Shown here: piece after piece, positions 37,201-44,960 of the stretch | How the letters are laid out: every line of letters starts with the position of its first letter | How positions within the stretch are numbered: the stretch's first letter is position 1 | DNA from: Motacilla alba alba | Taxonomy: Eukaryota > Chordata > Aves > Passeriformes > Motacillidae | Length of the DNA stretch: 64,000 nt | Reading direction: 5' to 3' | Assembly: GCF_015832195.1 (NCBI RefSeq) | Contig: NC_052017.1 | Coordinates: 105,554,429 to 105,618,428, forward strand | Translations under genes and position numbers: made by a program | The notes under the pieces: generated by a model | What the model saw: only the letters and a program-made list of their open reading frames with translations | The model's database searches: none | Told to the model about the DNA's origin: nothing

Positions 37201-38232
37201 GTTGAAAGGAAGCACAGTTGATCTCTTTCCTCTCCCTCTGCAGCACTTTCTTCTCAGTGCTGCTAAACAGTTAAATGACAAACAATGGAATACCAGCCTG
37301 GGTAAAAAGAGTGAGATTCACACCCACATCTTGGAAGCAACCAGAAGCATACTCATGTAAACAAAAAGAAACAAAGCTACTAAAATAACGAAGAAGTAAG
37401 GTAGTCTGCAATTGCTAGCAAGCTTGCAAATCTAGTCCCAGTTTGAAGTTTTAATGCACAGCAAGCAAGCTGCTGAGCCACACCTCAGTTAGCTGCACAC
37501 AAGCAAAACTTCAGTGATGGCCAAAGACCCAGATGAAGAGCAGTCTAAGTTTCTTTTCCCAAGTAACCTAGTATTGTGCCAGAAGTAAGAAGTAAACATT
37601 TGTCCCAAACATTTTTACAAATAGAAAGAAATGTAACGCTTCTACTGTGTGATAACAAAATATGGGCCTAAAAACCCTGAAAATAATAAACCCTTACACT
37701 TACCAGAGCACAAAGGACTGCCCTGATGTAATATTCTCTGCAGCTCTGATGAAAGCGATTTACCTCCCTGAAAAATCCCCGGGCACCACAATCTGTTTTT
37801 TTTAGTATTCTAAAGCCTCAAAGTTGGCATAAGCATGAACTCAGGCAAGAGGTACTGATTCTTTGTCTTGTTGACACTTCTAGTGTCTATGAATCTGCTG
37901 AGTCTTTCTGTACGCTGCAACTATCCATACTCTTTTATTATTATCTCTTCCCTCTGCAAATACGCCCTTAAGTCACAGTGTAAAAGTTGTTTAAGTGGGT
38001 TTTTTATTACTCTACTGAGCACTCCAAAGAAAGATTATACTATCACTATCAGTTTCACTACATGTGGCTTCAACAGCAAGACTACCAACATTTGAGGAAG
38101 GCTACTAACCTTTACAGTTGATATCAAAGCTTATTTCTCCTTTGTCCAAGTTATCCAACAGCTGTTTAACTTCTTCAGCATTTCCATTTCTAGCATCATG
38201 GAGAAGCTGCTGTTCTGCTTCTGTAGTCATCT
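16176..38232 (-). CDS. OSBPL1A: OSBPL1A (ORP1L), 5' part of gene: 14 coding exons, residues 1-430
   Basis: Oxysterol-binding protein-related protein 1, long form. In mammals ORP1L sits on late endosomes and lysosomes, binds Rab7 through its ankyrin repeats, phosphoinositides through its PH domain, VAP through an FFAT motif and sterol through the C-terminal ORD, linking cholesterol level to organelle positioning. Seen here on the minus strand: fourteen exons with GT-AG borders, joined length 1290 nt (exactly 430 codons), no stop. Order: N-terminal helix (1-41), ankyrin repeats near 47-76, 80-110 and 175-205, PH domain about 234-340 ending in the usual tryptophan helix (SWLEAIEDHSAYSTHYC), an acidic stretch (SSDDEDDT), then a coiled-coil start (KAQACQQRL). 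Exon phases and sequence agree with vertebrate ORP1L throughout. The FFAT and ORD exons are absent, so the gene continues beyond position 1. The span given includes introns. CR1 copies sit only in introns or upstream. Confidence 0.95.
16283..18929 (-). other. OSBPL1A intron 13-14
   Basis: 2.6 kb between the two coiled-coil exons. AT-rich, no recognisable repeat or exon. Confidence 0.7.
18930..19011 (-). CDS. OSBPL1A: OSBPL1A coding exon 13 (coiled coil)
   Basis: 82 nt, residues 368-394 plus one base of Gly395. Acceptor TTCTTTCAG, donor AAAAG|GTAAAG. Encodes KAQACQQRLSKEISDFLAMV and KSLDATK, a heptad-rich segment matching the ORP1L coiled coil. Confidence 0.94.
19478..20176 (-). mobile_element. 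CR1 LINE, about 0.7 kb 3' fragment
   Basis: Minus-strand CR1: the left edge (aaaccatagaatggcttggg, ttggaaaggacc) is the element's 3' end, and the text runs back through the 'ggcatccacagcttctctggg', 'cctctggatctgctctaac' and 'gctggatgcagcactcta' blocks typical of CR1. Degenerate, no intact reading frame. Sits in the intron between exons 12 and 13. Confidence 0.93.
20797..20919 (-). CDS. OSBPL1A: OSBPL1A coding exon 12 (PH C-terminal helix and acidic linker)
   Basis: 123 nt, 41 codons, residues 327-367, phase 0. Acceptor TTTCCAG, donor AAA|GTATGT. Encodes SWLEAIEDHSAYSTHYC, whose tryptophan is the invariant PH helix residue, followed by TQEQLSSDDEDDTVSVTDLQ and DTLK. The acidic patch is also present in mammalian ORP1L. 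Confidence 0.96.
21350..21875 (-). mobile_element. CR1 LINE, about 0.5 kb 3' fragment
   Basis: Minus-strand CR1: left edge gatcacagagtggctgaggg, then 'ccatctagtccaacccctct', 'ctggtcctgtcaccagg' and 'actggacacagcactccag'. A different CR1 subfamily or age class from the copy at 19.5 kb judging by divergence. In the intron between exons 11 and 12. Confidence 0.93.
22376..22477 (-). CDS. OSBPL1A: OSBPL1A coding exon 11 (PH domain)
   Basis: 102 nt, 34 codons, residues 293-326, phase 0. Acceptor CTCTAG, donor GAG|GTAATA. Encodes VKSTDSCFFSVRCFDDTVHR then FKIPKNNLPSQTRE, the PH strands before the C-terminal helix. Confidence 0.95.
23393..23456 (-). CDS. OSBPL1A: OSBPL1A coding exon 10 (PH domain)
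   Basis: 64 nt, residues 271-292. Acceptor CTTTCAAAG, donor CACG|GTAGGA. Encodes ADAVNNDHRQGCKHLTQAVC-T. Separated from exon 9 by a 76-nt intron, near the lower size limit for vertebrate introns. Confidence 0.93.
23533..23606 (-). CDS. OSBPL1A: OSBPL1A coding exon 9 (PH domain)
   Basis: 74 nt, residues 247-270 plus two bases of Gln271. Acceptor CCCTTTTAG, donor AGACA|GTAAGT. Encodes SSRFFGWKLYWIVLEHGVLS followed by WYRR, the second to fourth PH strands and the most diagnostic stretch of the domain. Confidence 0.95.
23650..24140. repeat. Unclassified GC-richer block, possible old interspersed repeat
   Basis: A stretch distinctly richer in G+C than the AT-rich intron around it, dense in 'gggcacaggg', 'gagccaccaactgc' type sequence, with no ORF of note on either strand. 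Composition suggests an inserted element, but no terminal repeats, tail or family signature were recognised. Confidence 0.25.
24141..24991 (-). other. OSBPL1A intron 8-9, remainder
   Basis: AT-rich, nothing recognised before the donor of exon 8 at 24992. Confidence 0.7.
24992..25036 (-). CDS. OSBPL1A: OSBPL1A coding exon 8 (start of PH domain)
   Basis: 45 nt, 15 codons, residues 232-246, phase 0 at both ends. Acceptor TGTGCAG, donor GGAAG|GTATGG. Encodes VINKPLRRYEGLLWK, where the basic-RYEG-LWK pattern is the first beta strand of the ORP1 PH domain. A very small but fully framed exon. Confidence 0.93.
25117..25184 (-). CDS. OSBPL1A: OSBPL1A coding exon 7 (ankyrin to PH link)
   Basis: 68 nt, residues 209-231, acceptor ACTAAACAG, donor AAAG|GTAGGA. 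Encodes DQTPLDLAQGAEMKLILAGK, the partial ankyrin helix that precedes the PH domain. Only an 80-nt intron separates it from the previous exon in transcript space (25037-25116 lies between it and exon 8). Confidence 0.93.
25185..25933 (-). other. OSBPL1A intron 6-7
   Basis: 0.75 kb AT-rich intron; minus strand shows an A run near 25617-25626. Nothing else recognised. Confidence 0.7.
25934..26078 (-). CDS. OSBPL1A: OSBPL1A coding exon 6 (third ankyrin repeat)
   Basis: 145 nt, residues 161-208 plus one base of Asp209. Acceptor TTTTTTTCCAG, donor AATG|GTGAGT. Contains PPDINCTDQMGNTPLHCAAY and KLLKNGADPKIRNKN, the third ankyrin repeat. This is the longest coding exon of the gene inside the window. 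Confidence 0.96.
26851..26905 (+). mobile_element. CR1 LINE, short 3' relic
   Basis: About 55 bp matching the CR1 end block: ggaggttggactgaacgatc then agaggtcccttccagccc. Plus orientation, heavily truncated and diverged. Lies in the 3.2-kb intron between exons 5 and 6 (26079-29238), where nothing else apart from the next CR1 relic is recognised. Confidence 0.75.
28610..28730 (+). mobile_element. CR1 LINE, short 3' relic
   Basis: Plus-strand CR1 end: 'cccagctggatttggtcctgagcaatctgctctag', an internal 'ggagctggactggatcacat', then 'ccagaggtaccctccag' and a diverged 'tctttctgtgatctg' tail. Inside the intron between exons 5 and 6. Confidence 0.85.
29239..29324 (-). CDS. OSBPL1A: OSBPL1A coding exon 5 (inter-ankyrin helix)
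   Basis: 86 nt, residues 132-160. Acceptor is a poly-T tract followed by TAG; donor TTG|GTAAGC. Encodes VERTQERKLEELLLGAAREG and the rest of the segment to LTAL, the charged helical link between the second and third ankyrin repeats of ORP1L. Confidence 0.95.
30458..30569 (-). CDS. OSBPL1A: OSBPL1A coding exon 4 (end of ankyrin repeat 2)
   Basis: 112 nt, residues 95-131 plus one base of Ala132. Acceptor GTTTTTCAG, donor GAAG|GTAACT. Encodes the helix EVVMLLLQHNADPSIVNGSG and then a linker ETAKEVTYDKDIRNMLE, which matches vertebrate ORP1L. Confidence 0.94.
31331..31405 (-). CDS. OSBPL1A: OSBPL1A coding exon 3 (ankyrin repeat 1/2 border)
   Basis: 75 nt, 25 codons, residues 70-94, phase 0 on both sides. 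Acceptor TGTTTAG, donor AAG|GTAAAG. Encodes the loop AGADVNVLNDM and the start of the second ankyrin repeat, GDTPLHRAAFTGRK. A symmetric exon: skipping it would keep frame but remove the repeat core. Confidence 0.95.
31406..33299 (-). other. OSBPL1A intron 2-3
   Basis: 1.9 kb intron. A 154-codon plus-strand ORF at 31547-32011 lies here but shows no domain and contains a simple G/T-rich stretch, so it is taken as chance. Nothing else recognised. Confidence 0.6.
33300..33385 (-). CDS. OSBPL1A: OSBPL1A coding exon 2 (first ankyrin repeat)
   Basis: Starts after TTTTAG and ends AAG|GTATAC. 86 nt, residues 41-69. It contains the ankyrin signature GWTPLHLACYFGH followed by the second helix VVVEDLLK. 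The phase-1 intron before it splits the Gly41 codon, as the first exon requires. In mammalian ORP1L this region takes part in Rab7 binding. Confidence 0.95.
33575..33655. repeat. A/C-rich low-complexity tract
   Basis: An irregular run of CAAAA, AACCC and ACCCAAAC words on the plus strand (G/T-rich on the transcribed strand of OSBPL1A). It has three G runs of three or more on the minus strand but not four, so it falls short of a canonical G4. Confidence 0.7.
33656..38109 (-). other. OSBPL1A intron 1-2 (coding exon numbering)
   Basis: The largest traced intron between coding exons, 33386-38109 in full. AT-rich, with a 15-A run near 34998-35014. No exon or interspersed repeat recognised. Confidence 0.65.
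38110..38232 (-). CDS. OSBPL1A: OSBPL1A coding exon 1 (start codon exon)
   Basis: Acceptor TTTATCAG, then two untranslated bases, then the ATG at 38230-38228. It encodes residues 1-40 (MTTEAEQQLLHDARNGNAEE and onward to INCK) plus the first base of Gly41. Donor is AAAG|GTTAGT. Because a splice acceptor lies 2 nt upstream of the ATG, the 5' leader must come from at least one further exon, presumably in the CpG island about 5-6 kb upstream. The segment forms the capping helix before the first ankyrin repeat. Confidence 0.93.
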
Positions 38233-39188
38233 CTGATAAAATATACAAAAGAAGAGATTTTGCAATTGGTTCCACTGCTGTAAGTTATGGCTTAAAATTA
38301 TGTCACTTTCAGCTATTATTTACTACTAACCCTGGTACGAGAAAGGTAACTATTCTCTCTGTGGCACACACTTAATGCCCAAGCTGTTGCAACAGCCCAG
38401 CACTCAGGCTACTAAGAAGCATTAAAATTTCTTATACAAAGTAGTTAAATAACCAAATACCCATGTTTTGTTGGTTCTCTGTATTCAAGGTTCTAAGGGT
38501 CACTTGGGAGTTGAAACTCTATGCCACAAACAAGGCAAGCTTTGCTGCAAACATAACCTGTAAGCATTTGTTTTTTTCCTTACAAGGCTTTCACTCTTAT
38601 CCCTTCAGCTTTCCAAAGGCAACAGGAATGAAAAATAATTAACTATGTACATCCATTAACCCAAGTATTACCTGAGAATTAATTGGCAGTTATTTTGGCT
38701 GCCAACCCTGGGGAACAGAATGTCTTTGCATGGAGATGTCAGATACCCATCAGTGATTAGTGCTATCATCTCTTGAGCCTGGGTATCCGAGGCCCTGCAA
38801 CCTCAACTTGAAGGGGAATTGGGGACTCAGACAACTTTGTAGATTTGACCTTATCTTTAAGAAACACAATAGTACAATATAAGGAAGTTAACACACAACT
38901 GTAAAAGATCATGAATTAATTATAATCCTACCATTGCTCTTGAACTGCAAAGGGGAAAAAAAAAGGTATTTATGTCTTTCAAAGAAAGGAGAAAACAAAA
39001 CCTTTTAACAGAACTATTTTATAGCTCTCTACTAGACAGGGAGCCTTAGATCTTTGGGTAAGCAATACTGCTACTTACCAGGTCTGTTGAAGAATACAGG
39101 TACTAAGTGATGTCTTAACCAATCTTCTTCCACACTGAAACCACCATCTGAAGATGGTCTGTCTTTTTTTTTCAATGCCATTACAACA
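38233..39188 (-). other. OSBPL1A 5' intron, part next to the ATG exon
   Basis: Intron upstream of the start-codon exon. No exon recognised. Confidence 0.6.
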
Positions 39189-39942
39189 GCTACCAACTGT
39201 ATGAAGTTTAACAAGCACAAGTGCTGGACTCTGCATCTGGGACAGGGCAACCCTGGATGTGCACTGAGGAGTGAGATGTTGGAGAGTACCAGTGCAGAAA
39301 GGGACCTGGGGGTGGGTGCTGGTCGATGGCAAGTCAAACAAAGTCAGCAGTGCCCTGGCAGCCAGGACAGCCAACTGTGTGCTGGGGGGCATCAGGCACA
39401 GCATTGCCAGCCAGGCACGGGAGGGGATTATCCTGCTCTGCTCTGCACTGGGGCAGCCTCACCTCGAGTGCTGAGGGCAGTTTTGGGCACCACAATATAA
39501 AAAAGTCATTAAACTATTAGAGAGTGTCCAAAGGAGAATAATGAAGATGCTGAAATAGCTGGAGGGGAAGCTTTATGAAGAGAGGCTGAGGTCATTTGGT
39601 TTGTTCAGCCTGAAGAAGAGGAGACTGAAGGGAGACCTCATTGCAGTCTTCAGAGGGGCAGGTACCAATCTTCACTCTTGTGTCCAGTGACAAGACTTGA
39701 GGAAAAAGCATGAAGCTGAGTCAGGGGAGGTTTAGGTTGGGTATCAAGAAAAAGTTTTTCACCCAGAGGGTGGTTGAGCACTGGAACTGGTTCCCCAGAA
39801 AAGCAGACACAGCACTAAACCTGACAGTTCAAGAAGTCAAGAAGACAATGTTTGCAGGCACATGGTGTGACTCACAGGGCATCCTGCATAACACCAGGAC
39901 CTGGACTCTGTGATCCTGATAGGATCAGCTTATTCTACGATT
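39189..39942 (+). mobile_element. CR1 LINE, about 0.75 kb, reverse-transcriptase end plus 3' UTR
   Basis: Plus-strand CR1 and the longest copy here. The first 300 bp correspond to the C-terminal end of the CR1 ORF2 reverse transcriptase (a readable MKFNKHKCWTLHLGQGNPG segment, with later frameshifts), followed by the usual 3' UTR blocks (ggctgaggtcatttggtttg, cagcctgaagaagaggagac, ttcacccagagggtggttga, actggaactggttcccc). It ends near 39942. Dead by frameshift and 5' truncation. Sits in the OSBPL1A 5' intron. Confidence 0.94.
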
Positions 39943-42900
39943 CAACTAGACCTAGATACAGTATTTCCCTATTTAAATACACTGCTTTTAAGCAGTCTCA
40001 AGAAACTGTGTTAAAAACAGCTTCAAAAGACTGTGCTGCTACAGACAATTTATTGCTGTTGATACAATAGGAAAACAAGAGACTTTGTCCAAATTTAGCA
40101 TCTCCAGTTTAGTATATGGACCTGACACAAGGCTTACCAGGTCCTGCAGCCAGTTAATGATTACTGGCCTCACATAGGCAGCTTTCCTATACTAGCAGAG
40201 GTTTTGAATGGTCCCACAAACTGTTTACACTCTGCTGTTCTGGACAGGCAGCTTGATTGCACCACACACACTCACAGCTTAAACAGATGCAGGGAGCTCT
40301 TTGACTATGGTAAGATAAGAAGCCACTCAGCAAGAAAAGAGACAGTGAGAACACTGGGTAAGGAACAAAAAGCCTGTAACAGTGGCAGATCCTGCAATAT
40401 TCAAGACTGAGGCAGAAATTAGAACAGGACAGACTGCCAAAGAGCTAACAACACAGCAAAAAAGAGGTTTCCCTACCTTTTCCTCAATCGGCAAAGGCAG
40501 AGAGAGAATCTGTTTTCAAAGAATTTGACAGAGACTAAGCAAGCCCTTTCTAGCATGTTTTAGAAGAACAGCCTGGACCAGTCACCTGCAATCTACCTAG
40601 TCACAGGGTACAAATGCCTTCTCCAGAAGCAGTTAGTCAGCACTCTTGCTCATGCATGCTTTTCAGTTCTACCAGAAAACAAAACAAAACAGTACTAGTT
40701 CTTCTAGCAGTCCTTTGAGCCCTGAAGCTACTTTCTCCTTTAAACAGTAATCTATCCACTTGTGGGGGCAACACAGCACAGTTTATTGTTACTGGGGCAG
40801 GTATAATTTTCCTCAGTGAATCAGTTCTAGCAGTGTCTAGAGAATGATCAAAATCATGTATGTTAATGTATTATCAGCCTGTAATACTATCTCTGAAGCT
40901 GAGTGACACAGTTTCAGGGGGACACAGAATGCAGAACTGAGAATCACACAAACCAAAGATAAGAGGACAGGTAGACTCATTTTGCTGGCTTAGCCATCAC
41001 TGGGGGAAGGGAGAAGAAAAAAAGCAAAGCCCATCGTTCATTTTCACCCCCTCCCACACAGTATTGCTTTAGCCATGTCTCAGATGAGAAACACACTCCT
41101 ATCATTACCCTGTATCGTTTGTCAACATCCCACATACTTAGCAGGTACGAATAGCAATGCATTTTCAACGCATTAACAACCTGCTGTTTCTATTTGATAT
41201 TGACGAGAAGGAATGAAAGACTGTTTGGGAAAGAAACCAAGACGCTGATTCAAATAAACAACTCTTGCATGCAGCAAGGCCTGTTGTGCACATGAGCCGA
41301 ATCTTAAACAGCTCAAAATACACAGAAAGTTCAACCACTATATAAAATTACTTACATAGTTTTTCTACCACCAAATAGTCGTAAGGTTAAAATCACTGGT
41401 TTGTTTGTACTCTTAAAGCAAACAGTAGCAATAGAATAACATGCATAGTAACATGGTCTGCCTGCTTCACTGGTTTAGTCCTCAAAGACCTTGCTGTTCT
41501 GGCCAAGCCCCCAATTTCAAATACACTTTGTAAGCCTGCAGCATGCAATGACGCAGAATAATTACCGTCTGGCTACTAATCATAGAAGGATCACTCACGT
41601 GAAAGTGTTTCTACAATTGGGGCTGGAAAGTGCATCTGCATGCAGTTACCCACCAGACAAATGATAAAGAACATACAGCTTCAGCTAATAAGCTAAATGA
41701 CATGCCTAAATAAAGATGGCAGCAAAGAGACTCTTAACAGAACCTTTTATACCGTCGCAAATACTGTTTTAAGCAATAGGATGTGCTCTGTAACGGAGAT
41801 GAGAAACCGCCAACAGAAGTCTGAGTGTCAAGATTAGAGTATGGAAAGAAATCAATGCACAGGCACTCAAGCGGTGTGCACTTGCAGCTGTACTTTGCAC
41901 ACCTATACTCCTGCGCAGACAGGAGTTTATTTGGTCCCATGACCCATCATGAAGAACTCTAAAATCCCTATTGGTTTTGAGGCACCAATCCAGGCCATCA
42001 GCACTGAGGGAGAAACTTAATAGTTTAGTTTGGAGTTATTAGCCTTAAGATACTGCTAGCAGGTTCATTTATATGGATTGTGCTGCGTCTATGCAAATCT
42101 ACTAGCCACTTAAAAGAGAACACATCTTTCATTCAGCCATACTGCCATTGTTACCTTATTCCATCAATCAGCTGATACAGGTAAACTGCCTTTCATGGCC
42201 CCTATTTAAGCCTTGTGCCCTTGAAGGGCTTACATGGCAGTCTCCACAGTCACTGGTACACCATGACACAACACCACAGAGCATTATTTAGCCTCTCCTC
42301 TGCAGATGAGATGTGGGTAGGCAAGATGAGCAAGGCACTTCTGTTGAACTCATTAGGACTACCACAGCAGTCCTTGACTGCTAATTGAATCTTATCCTTT
42401 AAGAAGGTATAAAAAATAGCATTGAGATGCTCTGCTTTTATCTTCTTCTATGAGACCTATGCCAGAGTGATTCTGTCACGCTACTAGAGGATCTATCTTC
42501 ACACAGGGGCTGTTTCCAACATAGAGAACACAGGTTACTATTCTGCCTGCATGCCTGCTTAAGAGAGTTTTGCAAAATACTTCAACACAAAAGGCCAACT
42601 AAATACCTACCTGCTAGGATAAAGTCCAAGCGAAAAAAAAGCTGCTTTTCTCAAAGTGACCTACGAAGATCTGAAGTGCCACTTATGACTAGGAGGCAGC
42701 ACTACTTGTAAGACCCACTTGCTTTTGCTTTGGTTTCTTTTCCTGCTGAATATCCTAGCTATGTACACAGCCCAGAACAATGACAATATATACTAAGCAG
42801 AATATGAGTGGGTTTCACTCACATACTGCTAGAAAAGCAGGAGAAGCAGCACTAGTACTGGCCAACTTCACGTTAAGGCTCTGAGGCAGCACCCACGGGT

Positions 42901-43480
42901 TGCATAGGAAGTTTTCTCCCCATGACAAACAGTAAGGCTGGCAAAAAGCCGTCTAGTATTTCAATAGATCTTCCTCTAGCAATGAAAATTAGATTTCTGT
43001 AGGAGAGGCTGATATGCGCTCAGGAAGATTTCTTACGTGTCCCAGCACGCGCACGTTATGATGTGATGCTTGCAAAGAAGGCGGGCAAAATGTACCAAAC
43101 CGCACAAACAGACAGAACCTGTCCACAAACCCACACAACACACTGTACTGACAGAAGCTGCTCCAAGAAGAAACATGCTCCACACGTACTAGAAGCATGA
43201 GTGATGTTATCTAAAAGTACTCGTTTCAGTCTTCGGGTAAAGGGTTGTAGAAGTTAGAAGCTGGTCATGCTTCTATGACACAGCCTCCCTGTGAAAGCAG
43301 CATCTCTCTAAAATCAAGATAATGTTTGTTTAATAGCAATTAACACATCTGCAATGGCACATCTATTCACCACCACTACTTAAACTAATCCTCGTTCTTG
43401 GGCATCTCTCTGCTGTTTTCCGCACAAATTTAATTTCTGTTACATCAAAGACTTTCTTTCAGCCCAGGCGCTCCGAATAA
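39943..43480 (-). other. OSBPL1A 5' intron, upstream part
   Basis: AT-rich non-coding sequence between the CR1 copy and the CpG island. No recognised exon. Additional non-coding 5' exons could hide here and would not be visible without transcripts. Confidence 0.55.
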
Positions 43481-44131
43481 GCTTACCCACAGCTCTTGCG
43501 AGATCTCACCCGGATCAGCAGGCAGGCACAGTCCCAAGCAGGGAGAACTTCAGCAGGACCGCCGGAGTTCCCTACGCCCGCCTGGAATCGAGCGGCTCGT
43601 TCCGGTCCCGGTAATTAAACACTTTTTAAGGCGAGTCAGGCGCGTCGCGGCAGCTGCGCGCCTTGCCTGCAGGGAAAGGTGCGCTCAGACCTGCGGGCAC
43701 CGGCCAGCGCCGCGCCCGTTCCAGGGAGGGGAACAGCGGGAAGAGGAGGAGGAGGAAGGAACACCCACGCACAGCAAGCAGCAAGCGAGGACGCCGCTTC
43801 CCAAGGGCGAGAGACCACCCCGGCCCCCAAGGCCGCCTCTGCGTCGTGCCTCGAGCCGAGCCCGGCTTGGGGCCGTCCCCTCAGCCCGCACAACGGACTC
43901 CTGAGGGGGAGGACCAGCGACACCCCCGCGCCCGAACACGCTCCCGCCGGCGGCGGGGGAGAGACGGCCACGGCAGCAACAAAGCCAACGCCGAGGCGGG
44001 AGAGCGACGCATCCCCCGCCGGCCCCGCCGCGGAAGGAAACCCGCCCCGGGCGGGCGGGCTGGCCCACTGCCGGCCTCGCCTCGCCCCGCGAGCCCCCGC
44101 CGCCCCGCGCCGTGCTACGCGCACCGGGCGC

Positions 44132-44145
44132 GGTTACATGTGACC
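44132..44145. promoter_or_regulatory. E-box of M-box/CLEAR type in ORP1L island
   Basis: ggttacatgtgacc is a near-palindrome around CATGTG and reads GGTCACATGTAACC on the OSBPL1A strand. TFEB, TFE3 and MITF favour TCACGTGA and also bind TCACATG forms. A match of this size can arise by chance, so the role is inferred from the lysosomal/late endosomal job of ORP1L. Confidence 0.35.
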
Positions 44146-44181
44146 GGCAGCGGCGCCCCGGCAGCTCCCCCCAGCCGCGCA

Positions 44182-44197
44182 GGGCGGGCGGGGCGGG
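44182..44197 (+). other. Predicted G-quadruplex / GC boxes in ORP1L island
   Basis: gggcgggcggggcggg: four G runs separated by single C bases, with overlapping GGGCGG boxes. Meets the canonical G4 pattern on the plus strand. Confidence 0.7.
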
Positions 44198-44515
44198 CTC
44201 CCGGCGGGGCGGGACGGGACAGGGCTCCGCCCGCCTGGCCGCCGCACCGCCCCCGTGACCGAGACCGGCACCAGCACGGGGGCCGGCCCCGGGGGTCGGT
44301 GTCTCGCCGCAGCCCGCCCGAAAAACCGGGAGGGATGAAGTGAGGTCCCGCCGAGGGCGCTGCGTCCGCCCCTCCGCCCTCTGAGAGAAACGGGCCTGCA
44401 CCGGGCGCAGCCGGCGGCGGCCGCTCTTCCCAGGGAGGGACAGTGACCCCCTGCGACCCCGCGGCTGCCCCGCAGGTACCGCCCTGTGCCCGCTGCGGTT
44501 TGGTGTCACACTCGT

Positions 44516-44783
44516 TTCAGTAGTGCCCAGCGACAGGACGAGGAGCAATGGCCATAAACTAAAACACGCCAAGTTCCACCTCAACGTGAGGAAGAACTTC
44601 ACGTTGAGGAGGTCGGAGCACTGGAACAAATGCCCGGGGAAGTCATGGAGACTCCCTCTCTGGAGACATTCCAAACTCACCTGGATGCGTTCCTGTGTCA
44701 CCTGCGCTGGGTGACCCAGACTTGGCAGAGGTTTGGAGCAGATGATCTCCAGAGGTCCCTTGCAACCCTAACGATCCTGTGAG
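44516..44783 (+). mobile_element. CR1 LINE 3' fragment inside the CpG island
   Basis: Plus-strand CR1: starts near cagtagtgcccagcgacagg, continues with 'ctcaacgtgaggaagaactt', 'actccctctctggagacatt' and 'tgatctccagaggtccct', and ends 'gcaaccctaacgatcctg'. CpG-rich sequence lies on both sides. Close to CR1 consensus blocks, so it looks younger than the relics at 26.8 and 28.6 kb. Confidence 0.93.
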
Positions 44784-44810
44784 TGCCACTGTCTTGTGAG
44801 TGCCACTATC
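44777..44810. repeat. 17-bp near-perfect tandem duplication at CR1 3' end
   Basis: ctgtgagtgccactgtc (44777-44793) is followed directly by ttgtgagtgccactatc (44794-44810), two mismatches. CR1 elements usually end in a short 8-bp repeat (attctgtg type). This longer unit may have grown from the CR1 tail and flanking sequence. Confidence 0.8.
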
Positions 44811-44960
44811 CTGCGAGCGCCTTCGCCGCCGCTCGGGTGCGCGGGCTCGGCTCCGCTCTGCCCGGGGAGCGCCCCCGGCTGGGGCGGGACGCGGCGGGGA
44901 CGCAGACACCGAGAGGCGTTCAGAGACACGGGGGGGGCAAACCGGCCTCAAAGAGGACTG

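Larger units (their letters stand above)
43490..44960 (-). promoter_or_regulatory. OSBPL1A: CpG island at OSBPL1A 5' end (presumed ORP1L promoter and first exon)
   Basis: Strong CpG-dense region, upstream of the start-codon exon in OSBPL1A orientation. Candidate donors for a non-coding first exon on the minus strand are at 43510 (TCCGG|GTGAGA) and 43487 (GTGG|GTAAGC), 5.3 kb upstream of the exon holding the ATG. Multiple GC boxes, a predicted G-quadruplex at 44182-44197 and an E-box at 44132-44145 lie within. A CR1 copy at 44516-44783 interrupts the island, with CpG-rich DNA resuming at about 44812-44940. Long ORFs across it (226 and 338 codons) are products of the GC bias. Confidence 0.75.

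Noticed and set aside
39071..39404. Minus-strand ORFs of 88 and 109 codons
   Set aside because: They are antisense shadows of the CR1 reverse-transcriptase remnant on the plus strand.
43685..44701. 338-codon minus-strand ORF and 226-codon plus-strand ORF at 43663-44343
   Set aside because: Both run through the OSBPL1A CpG island and the minus one also through the CR1. Composition is low complexity and there is no domain.
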